The notes: a model not told the origin generated them from the sequence alone. A DNA stretch of 64,000 nucleotides from Symbiodinium microadriaticum (GCA_001939145.1 LSRX01000259.1:524270-588269), one strand, 5' to 3'; counted from the stretch's first letter, positions 30,795-42,798 are shown. Numbers and translations: made by a program.

Positions 30795-31557
30795 CTGAAA
30801 ACTTTATCAATCAAACGAACCCAAATTGACTCATTGTCTGCTTCATCAGCGATCCCGATTTCCAGAGTGCTATTCTACATCAGCGTTTCCCTTCCCTTCA
30901 CGGTACATAGATTATATCGTTTTAGAAATGGTTGTAGCATTTAGAACCTTGAAGAAGTGAAGGACTTGCAGATATGTAGAGTCCTCAGTTTCACCCCTGG
31001 CTTCTTATAGCCCAGACCCTTTGAATTAAACACCTAAACACCTAAGCCGCTAAACCCAAACCCTGAACAGTTTTAGCAACCCTCGAAACTTGTTCGAAGC
31101 ACAAGAGTCTCCCGTTCAAATTGAACACTACTTGCGGTTGTCTCAGGGTTTAGGGTTTCTCGGGGTTTAGGGTTTAGGTTTTAGGGCCCTCAACCTGATA
31201 CTTAGAACACAAACCTTCCAGTTTGAGCGCTGGAGATGGCGTGGATGCGAACGCCGCTGGTGTGAAGTCTCACCCTCAGCTGTCCGAGAGCTTTTTTTCT
31301 CTCGAGTGTGTAGCAGAAGGGTTCTCGATTAAAGGCAAGGGTGTCTGCAGGTTTGGGTTTAGGGTTTAGGATTTAGGGTTTATAGGGTTTGGTGTACTAA
31401 CCATCAGGGTTTCAAGGGCTTAGAATAAAACGACATGGATCGGCACCAGGACCCCAGTCTAGATCTCAGCCTGTCCAACGGTATGGCTAGGCGCTAGCCG
31501 CTAGGGTGTAGGGAGAGTTCGGGTAGGGGGTTGTAGGGTCTTGTATTATTAGCACAC

Positions 31558-32374
31558 TTATGTTGACATTGCGTTGCTGCTGCCGATGGGTTGCAGATTC
31601 AGGACAACCCTGTCAAACGATTCAGATGCCGTTCCTAGCCTGTTGAAGCAGACATGCCTGGAAGAAAGCCTGGATCTAGGTCCAGACTAGAGCTTGGCCT
31701 GCTGCACAGCCAAGATGCATGTAAATGCAAAGCCAGCTCTTCAGCAGAACGCAGCCCACCATCAGCACCACCTCGAAATGCTGCTCACAACTTGAATATG
31801 CAAGTGCCCGAACGACTAACGTAGGGGCCTTCATAAATACTATAGAAAAGTTTCTTTCGCGCATTTTATACTACGACCATTGAGCATGGAACCTTACGCA
31901 CTAACTATAGTAGTACAAACTATTCAGGCGCTTAGATAGTTTGGAATATACAAGCAGTGGAGCTCCTTCGCACTGCCGCTCTCAGAAAAGAGGCTTTGAC
32001 AAAATTCCTGAGTAGGAACACCTGCAAACCATAAAGGTCAGTACGTCGGCAGAGGTTTGAGGACTATTGCGTCAAGCTTCCGTCAAATTCAGGGAATTGC
32101 CAAATCAAAAGTTTGCCTGCCATGCACACCCCACAGGTTGAGCCAGCAGCCTACACTCCATTCCAACAAACTCATGCCAAAGACATCATCTAAAGATCCC
32201 TTAGCTCCTCGGGAAAGAAGTGTTGGAACAATTATCAGTCCCTCGGCACTCTTCTCAGTCACCGATGCGTAACTTCATGCATGCGAGTTGAGTTTGTAGG
32301 TGTTTTTCTGACCCGGGCACAGCGGTACCCATAACATCCCTACACAGTATCTTCATAGCGTACCCCCAGCCTTC
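31558..32374 (-). CDS. five-exon gene 3' part, hydrophobic segment
   Basis: Exons 32263-32374 (KILCRDVMGTAVPGSEKHL...), 32155-32207 (AKGSLDDVFGMSLLEWS, acceptor ccaacacttctttcccgag), 31952-32021 (VFLLRNFVKASFLRAAVRR, acceptor acctttatggtttgcag), 31719-31790 (VVLMVGCVLLKSWLCIY) and 31558-31657 (HVCFNRLGTASESFDR..., acceptor gatccaggctttcttccag, TAA). The first three chain in phase (1, 0). The third to fourth junction does not match with the GT donor, so either a donor is wrong or the third exon ends a separate gene. The last junction needs a GC donor. Possible membrane segment; family unknown. Confidence 0.47.
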
Positions 32375-32387
32375 CTCCAGGTTATCT

Positions 32388-32420
32388 ATATATATATATA
32401 TGCATATGTATATGTATATG

Positions 32421-32451
<31 letters not shown>

Positions 32452-32840
32452 ATGTATTTGTGAACATATGTATACATATATATATATATATAGATATTGG
32501 CTGCCACAATCAGAATATGGTGTTGGGCTATATATATATATACACACATATATATATATAGAAAGATATACTTATATTCTACCACAGTTATACTAAGGAA
32601 CCCCTAGGAATAGTGTTGGTAATCATCTGTGTGCTTATATCTACATGTATATATATATATGTATAATATGGAACTTGTAGTAATAATAAGAAGAAGACGA
32701 ACCATAAGAAGAAGAATAAGAATAATAATAAGAATAAGAATAACAATAAGAATAAGAATACGAATAATAATAATATTAATAATAATAATATAATAATAGC
32801 AATAAGAACCATAACAATGATGATGATGATAATAATACTA
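32388..32840. repeat. AT/GTAT and AAT/AAG microsatellites
   Basis: 32388-32545 is TATATG/GTATAT; 32640-32665 is AT-rich; 32680-32840 is AAT/AAG trinucleotide sequence. Low-complexity Leu/Ile or Tyr/Ile frames across it are not genes. Confidence 0.9.
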
Positions 32841-32844
32841 ATAC

Positions 32845-33455
32845 CTGGGCTCCTCGATTCGATGGGAAGCCCCACATCGGAAGCCCTGAACAATGAGGAA
32901 CGCCTCTAAAGTCTGCCATGCAAGAGTCTACAGGGTTTAGGAGTTCAGGGCTTAGGTTTAGGGTTCCACCATAGACTCGAAACCCTAAACTTTGACTCCC
33001 TAAACTCTATAAAACTCGATAACCGTGAGATTCAATCCCTGCGACACCTCCTGGGAGTGTGGGAGAAGCTGCTGCTGGCTGATGGCACCTCTGGAAATGA
33101 GGGATTCGGCGTTCACACTCGGGGCATGGGACATTCTAAGATTCTAAGACAGGTGCAAGTCGACACTTAAGCAGGATGATCGAGTGGACTTACAACTATA
33201 CTGCGTAAGCTGCATACACGTCCCCTGCCCCTGCTCCTGCAAGTAAGGATTTCTGCGCCTTTTTTTTGGACGACGCCAGGCATTTAAAACAACCCTTGAA
33301 AATCAGTGCAATAGGGTCATGGTGTAGGTTACAAGAGGTTTCCCAGGCACTGCACCACCTTTACGTAGATTCTTTAGGCAAAGCTTGGTCATGAGAGTCC
33401 ATGGTGACATGGTGCCACTCGATGAATTTAATCGTGTAAACGTCATCCCCGAACC
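32845..33455 (-). CDS. four-exon gene segment, frame ambiguous
   Basis: Exons 33365-33455, 33202-33294, 33048-33135, 32845-32912. The first is clear: FGDDVYTIKFIEWHHVTMDS after caacctatgggtgcag, with donor TCTAC|GTAAAG. Two frames then run through the rest. One continues in phase (NAESLISRGAISQQQLLPHS, then TLEAFLIVQGFRCGASH). The other gives a cysteine-rich reading (GCFKCLASSKKK, VPCPECERRIPHFQRCH, DFRGVPHCSGLPMWG) and joins the exon at 32374 in phase. Only cDNA can decide. It probably belongs to the same gene as 31558-32374. Confidence 0.45.
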
Positions 33456-34087
33456 CTGCACCCATAGGTTGAGGGTTGCAAAATTTGCGGGTTGGTGGCT
33501 TTGTTTTTTTTTGTGTTTTGTAAGGGGTGGGTGGGTGCTATTCGCGATTAGTTTAGACCGAGGGAAAGCCAAGCACTCACACTTCTGGTTTCTAAACAAT
33601 AGAACTCCTAAGGCTTCACTGAGCTTTCCAGTAACCGAGGAAGCTTGAATTTCATAATCGTTCCTCTAAGGAACAGGTCCCAAACAAAAACAAAAACGGA
33701 TGGTACTTCAGAACCAAGTGAAAATCAAATCAGGGGTCAGGGGTCCGGAATTTGGGTCTCAGCATTCAAGACGAGGCATCGGCTTTCAGGCTTGTTGAAG
33801 TTTGAAGTCCTATTTAGATACTTGAGGGTCAATAAATCATGCGTAGTATGTGTACATACATACATATGTATATATATATATATATATGTATATATTATAC
33901 TCATTTACTTATTGTTTCAAAATTAAGTGTTCATTTTTTCTTTATTGCTTCTTGCTTCTTTGTTAGCTTAACTGTTTATCTGCTTATCTTTTTGTTCACA
34001 TATTGTTTAGTTATGCGCTTACACACGCATATTCTCTATATACATATATAGCTATAAGTACAAACATAAATACACATACATAAATAA

Positions 34088-34119
<32 letters not shown>

Positions 34120-34658
34120 ATGTATATGCAAAGAGATTCTGAGCACATGGACCCTTGGGCCTCGGTGTTAGGGCAGGGTCATGGTCCAACACAGCGCGAG
34201 CTGAATCAGTCAAGCAGAACACGCCGTAGCAAGTCAGGGTTTCGGCTTTCGGCTTCAGGGTAAGTTAGTTACCGACAGACTCTGGACCCCAACATCCCGG
34301 CAATGGAAAACACCTCGGGTGAGGCAGAGCTTCAGCGAACGATTTCCCCACATGAAACGGCAGCCCAGCGAAGGGCGAAACATCCCAACATACATAACCT
34401 GAGTTTGTAAAAAAAAAACATGTCCTGAAGCTTGTGCCGTTACAGGCTTCGGTTCACTGTTATAGGAACTCTACGCCGGAAATCTCTCAGCAGGCACTTG
34501 ACATTCTTTCTGGGGCCAACACCATCCATACAAGGGAGGGGATGGAGATTACAAAGTTGGCGACGAAGGTTCTTTTTGGGTTTAGGGTTTAGGGGCAAAG
34601 CCTCAGCCCAGAAAACCCAAATCCTACCCATACCCTCCAGTAAGCATTTATAGAACCC

Positions 34659-34700
<42 letters not shown>

Positions 34701-36322
34701 CATACCTACCATAGGGGCCACTCATCCCTATTGAAGGCCACAAAGGGCAGTCTTTGAACGCCCGAGGAGCCGTAAGTAAACCCAACCTGAATCATGGCCA
34801 GCGCCAGCCTCGGGGCACGTTTCAGATCAGGGCTTTGCTACAGCCGCCCTTTGCTTCGGCGCGTCAATAACAGCTGAGGGCTCTAGGGTTGACATTGACC
34901 ATAATTTACCCCGCTTTGTGGTGTCGGGGAGACAGCGACAACTCGACGAAGCTCTAAGCTATGCTGGCCCCATGGTCAATGGCCACGGAGCCTGCTACGA
35001 ATCTCCAAGCACGAAAAAGTCTGCCAGCGCTGTGAGAACTTCGATAGACAACTGGCGCCGTGGAACCCTTCTGGGACCCCATATGACCCTCAGTACCACT
35101 ATAATTACCCTGAAAGCTCTGATATGGCGCCCTTTAACTACGCAAAACCCTAAACTGCCCTTAGCCCTAAATGACCGAATAGACTGGGATAGGCTGAGTA
35201 TAGTCCAAACCTGGAGGTTGGAGCTCCCTCCGTTTGAATGGGACGTCCTGCAGGGTTCGTTTATATAGTACGTGCTTCACCAAGAAGTATTTGGGGGAGG
35301 AAGGGAGGAAGGCAGGGAGGGAGGGGGAATAGGTTTCTGGTGGCACTAGAGTTCAGGGTTCAGGGCTAACATGGTTGCTTGTTGGGGACTCTGTGACTCT
35401 GTCTGTGTGTGTGTGTGTGTTTAACTACTGGTCCGTTTGTCGGGATGTGTTTGTTAAGCAGATCTTGAAAGAGGTGCAGTGGATAAGGGATGAGGGAATG
35501 GACAAATGTAAAGGAGAAAAGGCGACAAGCAGCAGCATGGCACGATAGTAAAGCAGAAGCCCAAAGCCGTAAACACTATCGGCTGTGTGTGTCTTCACGC
35601 TGAGTTTGGACATGCTATGTGGTTATGCAGAATACAATCCAAGGGCACATGGGATGCCAGAAAATAGGAACACCACACAACACCATCATCCCCCAACGTA
35701 TTAAAAGTCGAATGGTGGAACACGTGATACAATGTGGCAGCGTTTTGTGTTGCAACTGCCGTGCCTCTACTGTGCTAGCAAGGTAGGCTACAAGCAGACG
35801 GACAGCAGGGTTTGCAATTCCCACCGGGTGGCTTTGCTGTTCAATCAAACCGCATACTTGTGGTCATCGTGCGGCAAAGCTAGTATGAATGCTGAAGCGA
35901 AGATGAAAAACACTGCACTGAAGGAAGCTTGGGGGCGTTGGCATGCACCAGGTTGTGATCAACTTGGATCTGTAGTCCCACATACTTCCTTAGCATGTGG
36001 ATGGTAAGGGGCTGCCGCACAGGCCATCATCTTGGAAGATAGGAGAGGGAGTTGAAATGACATCTATTTGGCTTGCCGTTACAGAACATGCTGCAATGCT
36101 AGTATACCAATGCTCCACCATTTCTGGCTTCTACTCGAAGGGGGATCGGGTCTGACGCAGGGTTCGGGTTAGGAGTTAAGGCCTGCTTGAAGGACACGTT
36201 CGACTTGGCTCCGTGTTTCAAGGGTCAGTCAAAATCTTTGATTCACCGGACCTTGGCCGGAGCCCTAGTCGGGGATCGTGCATCGGGCTTGGATTTGCAT
36301 TCAAGCTAGGGTTGTCCCTTGC
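33456..36322. other. spacer with microsatellites, no supported gene
   Basis: 33845-34130 is AT/GTAT-rich, including (AT)n at 34090-34106; 34659-34695 is (AT)n; 35400-35420 is (GT)n. Telomere-like fragments occur near 34580 and 35350. Short open frames on both strands at 34918-35268 and 35615-36007 lack splice support I can trust. Confidence 0.5.
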
Positions 36323-36409
36323 CCTGTGATTCGCAAAGCCCCTCTTGCAGCCTGCGTGCAAGGTTTCGGGATGATTCGAGGAGCCTCTTGGGGAGATCGA
36401 AATATAACC
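36323..36409 (-). CDS. candidate helical exon
   Basis: After ccggaaacgatcgaatttgtcag the minus strand reads LYFDLPKRLLESSRNLARRL, an amphipathic helix, open to a GC site (CACAGG|GCAAGG). The plus strand is open too (KYNPDKFDRFR after cccctcttgcag), so the strand is uncertain. A (CT)n tract (36452-36480) lies beside it. Confidence 0.3.
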
Positions 36410-36445
36410 CTGACAAATTCGATCGTTTCCGGTCGCACATGGGAA

Positions 36446-36483
<38 letters not shown>

Positions 36484-36653
36484 CGTCGCATCCAGCATGG
36501 GAATCCCTGCAACCCATAATTAGCGAACCCCCTGCACACGAATCTGTTGAACAAAGCTGACAAGCCATGTCAGCAGCAGAAGATCTTCGTGGGACTAGCT
36601 GGGAAGTGCTGCGATGACATCCGACGTACGCAACAAACCATGAGCATCGTTCT

Positions 36654-36731
36654 GTAAAGTAGGGTCCCTTTTTGGATGCCCAAAATAGTACGGCAGCCTT
36701 ATAAAGGGATCCTAAAAGGGACCCTATTTAC
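36654..36731. mobile_element. MITE-like element, family 2
   Basis: gtaaagtagggtccctttt and aaaagggaccctatttac form inverted ends; the interior aatagtacggcagcctt matches the copy at 10719-10812. Confidence 0.75.
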
Positions 36732-36999
36732 CTATTTTAGTCAACTACCCATGGCAGGCTTCCTGACTGCGGAGGTCCCACTTTAGGGGTTACGGGTTTA
36801 GGGCTCAGGAGAACAACCGGCGAATCCGTTGTCTACTACTGTTGGACAAGGAGTTGGTTCAAGGGCAGTAGGCACTTGACATTTGCGAGTTCCCTGCTGT
36901 CTGTCTGTCCTTAGCCTTAACTTAACACTGCAAGACCGAAAAAAAAAAACCTAAAAACTAAATCTCTGCGCCCGGAGATCTGTAAACCCTAAATCTCAC

Positions 37000-38026
37000 C
37001 AAGCATCGCATCGTGAAGTCTTGGTGGGCAGATCTCTTCTTATGCCAATTGTAGCCCAGAATGCCCAGCCTGAGATGTTGCACAAGATGTGGGATGCAGG
37101 CACGAATGATCCAGGCTTATGGGCTTCGGGCAAAGGTTGTGGCTTAAGGTGTTTTGTGAATGTTGTTGTTGACCTCCCATCATTCCGACTGCTCCACTAG
37201 TCACTACTTCACGGTCAGACTGCCTGAAGACGAGGAAACGGGAAAACCGGCGGTACGTCTTCGCGCCACCTGTGACTGCTTCGTCATGACAATGCATTGG
37301 GCCAGCAACAGACCCGTACCTCAGGGGCACATCGCCTGATTACCTCAAGGTCATCCACCTCACCAGCATCCAAGTCATGGCCTTGCTTATTCAGCTCCCA
37401 CAATGTCTGCAACTGCCGATCTGGGACTACTCGAAGTTGGACCGCCAAACTTTACCGTAACCCCTGAAACTCCAAACCCTTAACCTTTAAGTCTTGAGTA
37501 CTGAACCAGGACGTGATGAACCCCTTTCATAGACCCTGTTTAATAGCAGGTTTTTGAAGCTGCTGAGGCAAAAGTGGAGCAACGTCTCTCGGCGAATTTA
37601 AGACCGAGAAATATGGCAAGAGTAAGCCTTAGAAGCCTTTCAATGGGTGGAGGTCTTTGGGCTTCGGGTTCGGGTGTAGGGTTTAGGGCCTAGGGCCTTA
37701 GGAGTTTGGGGTTAGTTTAGTGGGGGTTTACGTAGGGCTTGGTACTTGGGGTGCAGGGATTTAGGGCTGAGGACTCAGAAGAGAAGGCACTTGCAAATGC
37801 TGCGGTGCGTCCGACTGACGAGTATGCATTTTGCACCCTCGCCACAAGAATTCCGGCTAAGATGCTGGATCATCTCCCGCAGGCCGCCACCGGTCATGAT
37901 GATCCATAACCTGATAGAACCCGAAGACTTGTGTCCAAGGCATCAGAGCAAACACCAAAACACACAAAACATGAACTCGCCACCCATGTCATCCGTCGAG
38001 AAGACCGTTTCTTGTCTGGCCTTGAA
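37000..38026 (-). CDS. five-exon gene segment, glycine-rich hydrophobic stretch
   Basis: Exons 37984-38026 (start may be 38020), 37791-37856, 37336-37420, 37174-37223, 37000-37069, each joining in phase (1, 1, 2, 1, then out at GTGAGA in 2). Acceptors include ggttttcccgtttcctcgtcttcag and tgcaacatctcag; one donor is GC (ATCAG|GCGATG). Readings: ARQETVFSTDDM, GILVARVQNAYSSVGRTAAF, LQTLWELNKQGHDLDAGEVD, REVVTSGAVGMMG and WAFWATIGIRRDLPTKTSR. The last two exons make one hydrophobic, glycine-rich run that could cross a membrane. A continuous plus-strand frame at 37200-37338 competes with the two middle introns. Family unknown. Confidence 0.52.
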
Positions 38027-38315
38027 CTTACGAAAAGGTTGAGATTTTGTCGGGGCTTATTGCAAAATGTCCAAGATGCTGACAAGACTTCTTGACGGGC
38101 CAAACCGAAAATACCGAAGTCTAAACCCATCAATCCCAAGTTCCGAAAAGAACAACGTCCTTCGAAGGTAAGGGTGGCGCCTCTTCAAGAGTCACGCGAC
38201 CTAATCAAAACAGTCTATAGTCGAAATCTCACAAAGGAGCCGTTTATTCCTGGCTTCAGGAGCATTGAGCTCTCTTGGAAGGTGCAGCCCTGAAATAGTG
38301 AAACAACTGAAGACT

Positions 38316-38675
38316 CTACAGTACCACACCAGGGTATGCTATCAAGAACGTACGGGCTGAAACGGTAGCCGTGCAGCACCGAGCCCCCTCTGTCCGTGTC
38401 ACTCTCCCCGCCCCTCCTAAATCCAGTCCTCCTCTCCAGCAGTCGTTCCAACATTCCAACACTGAAACATCTGGCCCACTGCTGCATAACAACTTGCAAT
38501 TTTGGCCGCTACGCCCCAAACCGCACTCTTGAGAGCTGTTGCACAACTGAGGGATCTTGTGCTAAACACTGGGGTGCCACCCCCTGTTCAGGACAAACCT
38601 AGTCTTGTCGATGCGGGAATCAGGCAGGGGTTTTCGGTATATGATTTTATGTCTAAGACAACAAGATTTGTGTTT
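38316..38675 (-). CDS. two-exon gene end, Cys-rich tail
   Basis: Exons 38599-38675 (KHKSCCLRHKIIYRKPLPDS..., donor ACTAG|GTTTGT) and 38316-38535. The second is open for 72 codons after ccctcagttgtgcaacag, reading ECGLGRSGQNCKLLCSSGPD, then LECWNDCW, to TAG. Phase 2 joins. Eight cysteines in the last exon. A second long frame covers the same bases (VLHGYRFSPYVLDSI), so the frame is not certain. Function unknown. Confidence 0.45.
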
Positions 38676-39069
38676 CTGTAGGGTGCTAACTTGTTTCCTT
38701 TCCCTTTGCGGTGTGCCTGCACTCATGCATCCATAATTGCCACACGCTGGCAAACCAACATATCCGAAACCTGCCTATCTGCACATGCCATGTGTGCAGA
38801 CATGTAGACATGCACAAATCCACAAGACATGTGAACACCCCTAAACCATAAACCCCTCAAGCTTAAAGCCCAAACTCCTAAATACTACACCCTCCAGTCA
38901 GGCTGCACAGCGGTGAGGGAGCTGTGATCTTCGTGCATGTGCCTGCAAGGTATGAGGGCATGCATTCTTTCGGAGTTCTAAGCATGCCTAACTCTGCATC
39001 CAAGCTGATAAGGTGAGGGCTTGTTGAACCCAAACACATAAAACCGGCTGAACCTTCGGCGCATCTAGT

Positions 39070-39583
39070 CTAGGATTGAGACTGAGGCATCAGGCCTGGG
39101 GTGGCCACAGGGTTTGGCTTGATTAGCTGGAGCTTTGGCATGCGGCGCTTCCAAGGTGCGTCTGGCCGGAGAGACCCCACCAAATGAAAGCAAACAGCTC
39201 CACCATGTGGAAGAGAAGACTCGCCAACCAAACTGACCTGTTCCGGCGTCGGGCTTCAGGGATTTACGGTCCAGAACAGAAGCCTAACATCAAGAGCACA
39301 CTGGCGTTTCTAACTCAAGTGACTTATTTAGGCTTCTATATTAGACTGGCTCGCACAGCCAGCACGATTTTGTACAGCGGAAGCACATGTACCAACTCCA
39401 GCTCACCGTGAATCCTATTCCAGTACTCCCTGCCCAAACATACAAACATAGACTGCAGACTTCCTGGCAGACCTCAGCTGATTCTTGAGGCTCCCATGTC
39501 AGTTGGGTGAAGTGGTGATGCGCTGGTCTAGGGCTCATTCTCGAGTTTGGCTTTTGGGCTTTCGGCCTGAAATATCTACACAA
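39070..39583 (-). CDS. gene end with Cys-rich hydrophobic exon
   Basis: Exons about 39562-39583 (FRCVDIS, GC donor, tentative), 39407-39477 (EVCQEVCSLCLYVWAGSTG..., donor GTGAGC) and 39070-39237, which is open for 55 codons (VSLVGESSLPHGGAVCFHLV..., PWKRRMPKLQLIKPNPV...) to TAG. Phases 1 and 0 join. The long last exon and the clean GTGAGC donor are the main support. Family unknown. Confidence 0.5.
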
Positions 39584-39726
39584 CGAAACTTCAGCAGAAA
39601 CCAGTTGGGTTTGCAGGTCATGACTGATCAAGCTTATACGTCGAGGATTTCTGAAACACCCAACCTTGGGTTTCAGGGTGTGTAGGTTCGGAGGTTTCAT
39701 AAATATAATGGCTTCGGGCGTGGGGT

Positions 39727-39937
39727 TTAGGAAGCTTGCCCTTCGGAAGATGGCTTTAGGCTGTCCAATGTAAGGGTCTGAGCACTTTGCGTATAATCCT
39801 TGTCTAATCACACTGTAGCTCTACTCTGATTACGACAGCCCCCGTCGAGCTTTGTTTCTTACAAGTGGCTCGATGAGGTTGCTCCAAAGGCAGTGAACAA
39901 TGCCCTTGATGGACAGCTTCGAGAACACTGTCAAGTC
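39727..39937 (-). CDS. two-exon gene end, strong splice signals
   Basis: Exon 39863-39937 has a near-ideal acceptor (tttcgtgtcgcctctgctcttgcag) and donor (CCACTT|GTAAGA), and reads LTVFSKLSIKGIVHCLWSNL then IEPL. Exon 39727-39777 follows in phase 0 (TLTLDSLKPSSEGQAS, TAA) after acgcaaagtgctcag. The best single pair of splice signals in this half of the window. No family recognised. Confidence 0.57.
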
Positions 39938-40120
39938 CTGCAAGAGCAGAGGCGACACGAAAGGGGGGGGAGGCTTTAAAACCATCAGTACCATTTCAGG
40001 GCACTCAAGATCAGATGATGTCACGTGCAATCAGGCCAGTTCAGCAGCAAGACAACATTTCACATCGAATCACATCATGCCATACGAGTTTACATTCATC
40101 TGAAAAACCAAGATTCAATA

Positions 40121-40147
40121 TCAATATATATATATATATATATATAT
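40121..40147. repeat. (AT)n microsatellite
   Basis: Pure AT dinucleotides; 40150-40560 is AT-rich unique sequence with no gene seen. Confidence 0.9.
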
Positions 40148-40592
40148 CGCGCTATACGGCACCTGGAGGTGTGAGTATATATGTATGTGTGTAATGTACG
40201 TGTTCGTCAAACTATAAGAACTGCCTACATATTACATGGCTGATGCAGAAATTTCTGCCTATCATCAAAAGCATCATACCATAACACATACCATGTACTA
40301 CAACACCATGTGTCACTAATATACTACAAATCCATGTATCACAAGTTATGCATTACATCGTAGATGCTGTGAGACAAATACTACACAATACATCTCTACA
40401 TATCTGTATATGAAGAATTACTTAATACATTCTTGTCACAGATTATACGTCGCCGAGAAATTTCCTTCTATGATATGTTTCAATAAAGAAACATTCAACA
40501 GTAAACAATTATCATGTAAGTTTGAACTGGCCTTTGTTTTCTTATCACGGTGCAGGCCTTCGTGATATCCCACTCTATTACGTGACACGGCC

Positions 40593-40660
40593 TTGTATTA
40601 TGCTAGCCTGCATTTTCTACAGCCTGAGGCTATAGAAAAAGGCAGGCTAGCATAACACAA
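40593..40660. repeat. near-perfect 68-bp hairpin
   Basis: Left arm ttgtattatgctagcctgc continues tttctacagcct; right arm aggctatag continues to gcaggctagcataacacaa. The arms pair over about 33 bp with three mismatches or bulges and a loop of about 1 nt. It could be a tiny foldback element or an RNA hairpin. Confidence 0.8.
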
Positions 40661-41004
40661 TAGTTTACATCGTAAGTTAGTCTCCATTTCAATACTACGG
40701 TGTTGTACAATGACATGCTATCTTATGTTATGTTGGGTGTGTGATTTGGGCTACCCGAAAGGAAACCCAAAATGACTAAGGAGTCCTCGCTACTCTCAAA
40801 AATCCCGAATACGAAACCTATCTCACGCTTCGTTTAAGGTTTAGGGTTGAAGTTTAAGGTTTAGGGTTTTAGGGTACTTGTTACTAGCCTTTCCGTGAGA
40901 AATTGTTGGGCACGAGTGGATAGTGCACCAGTCTGCGATCGAAGACTCAGTCGTAGGCCGTCTACTTTGCACCTGCCGACCGGTGGACCTTAATTACTCA
41001 CATG

Positions 41005-41099
41005 GGTGGTTCTGAAAATTAGGCTCAGTTTTTAGGGTCCGTTTTAAGGGCGCGGCAAACTTTTGGGAATCTAAGCAGGGACCCTAACTTAGAACTACC
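41005..41099. mobile_element. MITE-like element, family 2, diverged
   Basis: Left end ggtggttctgaaaattaggc pairs with right end gggaccctaacttagaacta; its interior is diverged from the other copies. Confidence 0.6.
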
Positions 41100-41159
41100 C
41101 ACATGCATGTCTTCTCAACCTAAGCATGTCTCGACATTTTGACAAAAAGAACGGGAAAC

Positions 41160-41571
41160 CTGCAAGACGCAGTGTTCGGGTCATCGAAAGCCAGCCGGAT
41201 GAAAGGAAGATTCTCGATTTAGTGACATGTTTGCCACGTCTACACATCATACAAGAACCACCTCAACAGTGCCAATTGCAGTGTGTAGGGTTTAACCGAA
41301 TCATTTTGTTTTCGTTCGTGTCCCCTGCTTGTGGCCGATACTGGTTCTCACGAGCAACCAAACATACCCCAATGCATATAGATCTGCAGCTCTGCTCACC
41401 GAATAGCATAAGCTGCTTATTTCTCCTCCTGCTCTACCTGTGACACGGCCATCATGATGTCAATGTCGAGCATGTTGGGCCTCGTTGTGACATCAGAGGG
41501 GAAGGTGCAATTTGACCTAGTACTCTTGTACTCCAGCCTGCAGACGAACCTGAAGATACTGCAATCCGAAA
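41160..41571 (-). CDS. four-exon gene segment, unknown protein
   Basis: Exons 41517-41571 (SDCSIFRFVCRLEYKST), 41438-41480 (PNMLDIDIMMAVSQ), 41297-41346 (NQYRPQAGDTNENKMI) and 41160-41239 (HVTKSRIFLSSGWLSMTRT...). All phases chain (2, 0, 2, 1). Acceptors: tatgtgtttttgtgttccgaag, ccttcccctctgatgtcacaacgag, gtatgtttggttgctcgtgag. Introns are 36, 91 and 57 nt. It may continue the gene read at 41710-42072. I do not recognise the family. Confidence 0.52.
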
Positions 41572-41709
41572 CTTCGGAACACAAAAACACATATCTAGGT
41601 TTTCTGAGCGCTTTGGAGCCTTAGGGGGATTCATAGTCCATCGCACCAACCCCAATATGGGCAAGAGGGTATCATCCGGCACAGGGCAGCACAGCGAATT
41701 TATACCAAA

Positions 41710-42072
41710 TTACTCCGGCATTGGTGAGGCTGGGAATTCATCTAGGCCTTCACAAGAAGTTCTTGGTCCTGCATTCGGTTTGGGAGCCGATTCGAACTGC
41801 AAAACCACTCGTCGTGGGTCAAGGCACAGGAGCGTTGCCCGAACGGAGACGTTCACGGCATTTCGACCGCTTCCAGACTTGGACACCTGGATCGCCATTT
41901 TTCTCGGCTTGCAGGATTGCGCGGGTTTCGAATTCAGGACGGCTGCAGGGCTGGATTTTTGTCTTGCCAGGTAGACGTGGTAAGCCAGCAAAGTATACTT
42001 CGTAATTTCAGGAAGAAACCCGGACCAGCCCCTTCGGGAAGAGCACAGGATATTCAGCATGGCCTCAGGCAT
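41710..42072 (-). CDS. candidate long exon, unknown protein
   Basis: 120 codons open from an ATG at 42072 to TAA. An acceptor inside it (cccacgacgagtggttttgcag) could begin a shorter exon reading FESAPKPNAGPRTSCEG. The plus strand is open for 105 codons over 41657-41974, so the GC-rich composition weakens the call. Confidence 0.35.
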   Translation of the reverse strand: MPEAMLNILCSSRRGWSGFLPEITKYTLLAYHVYLARQKSSPAAVLNSKPAQSCKPRKMAIQVSKSGSGRNAVNVSVRATLLCLDPRRVVLQFESAPKPNAGPRTSCEGLDEFPASPMPE

Positions 42073-42798
42073 GAAGGAGGAGTGCCACTGGATGCCAGGT
42101 TGTTGGCTGATGTCCTGCCGCGCTTCGAAAAATCGGCGATGCTTTGACGCAGAAAGAAAACCCCAAAGAACAAACCACCAGCCCCGTAGGGGGGAGGTTC
42201 AGGAAACTTCGAACCCACATTTAAACGACGAGCATTGTGTCAGCAGATGGCTTCATAAGCTGTGGTGTGGTGTTACAGTGAGCATCCCGGCAGGAAGCCC
42301 CGCCCAAAAGAAACGATCGGGACGTTCCTCTGAAGTAGGTTTCAGGAATCTGGAACCATCACAAGATAGTGCTGCAATCTGATGCGGTGTCCGGTGCCAG
42401 GAAGTCTTTTCAACACAGCAGCCTCAAGAAATAGTGCCGAATACGTTTTGTCAACAGTGGCACCGAAACATGTTGGGTCGTCTCTCTACAGGAACTCGGC
42501 CATATATTGTCCAACCCGAATGAAGATGTGCGAGCTTAGTCGTAAAACTAGCCATACAACTCAAGTATACGTAGAGCAACCGTAGAGCAACCATTGTGGC
42601 CGCGATTCCACTGGAGCTGTCCCAACATTCAACGCGCTACCCCTGCACCACCCCTGTCGCTTCTGACTCACGGACAACAGCTCGGCTGTAAAGTCAGTAC
42701 AGGGACAGTGACATCACATTACGGGGCAATGGGACAAGGGCAAGCTGCGGATGTGCATTACCTACAAGGGCGATAAAGCGCAGGAGTACAAGGAAAAG

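Noticed and set aside
32588-32893. Leu/Ile/Phe-rich minus frame
   Set aside because: Encoded by an AAT/AAG trinucleotide microsatellite.
37200-37338. Plus-strand frame HYFTVRLPEDEETGKPAVRL
   Set aside because: It covers a minus-strand intron with a very strong pyrimidine tract and two exons that chain in phase with three others. Not fully excluded.
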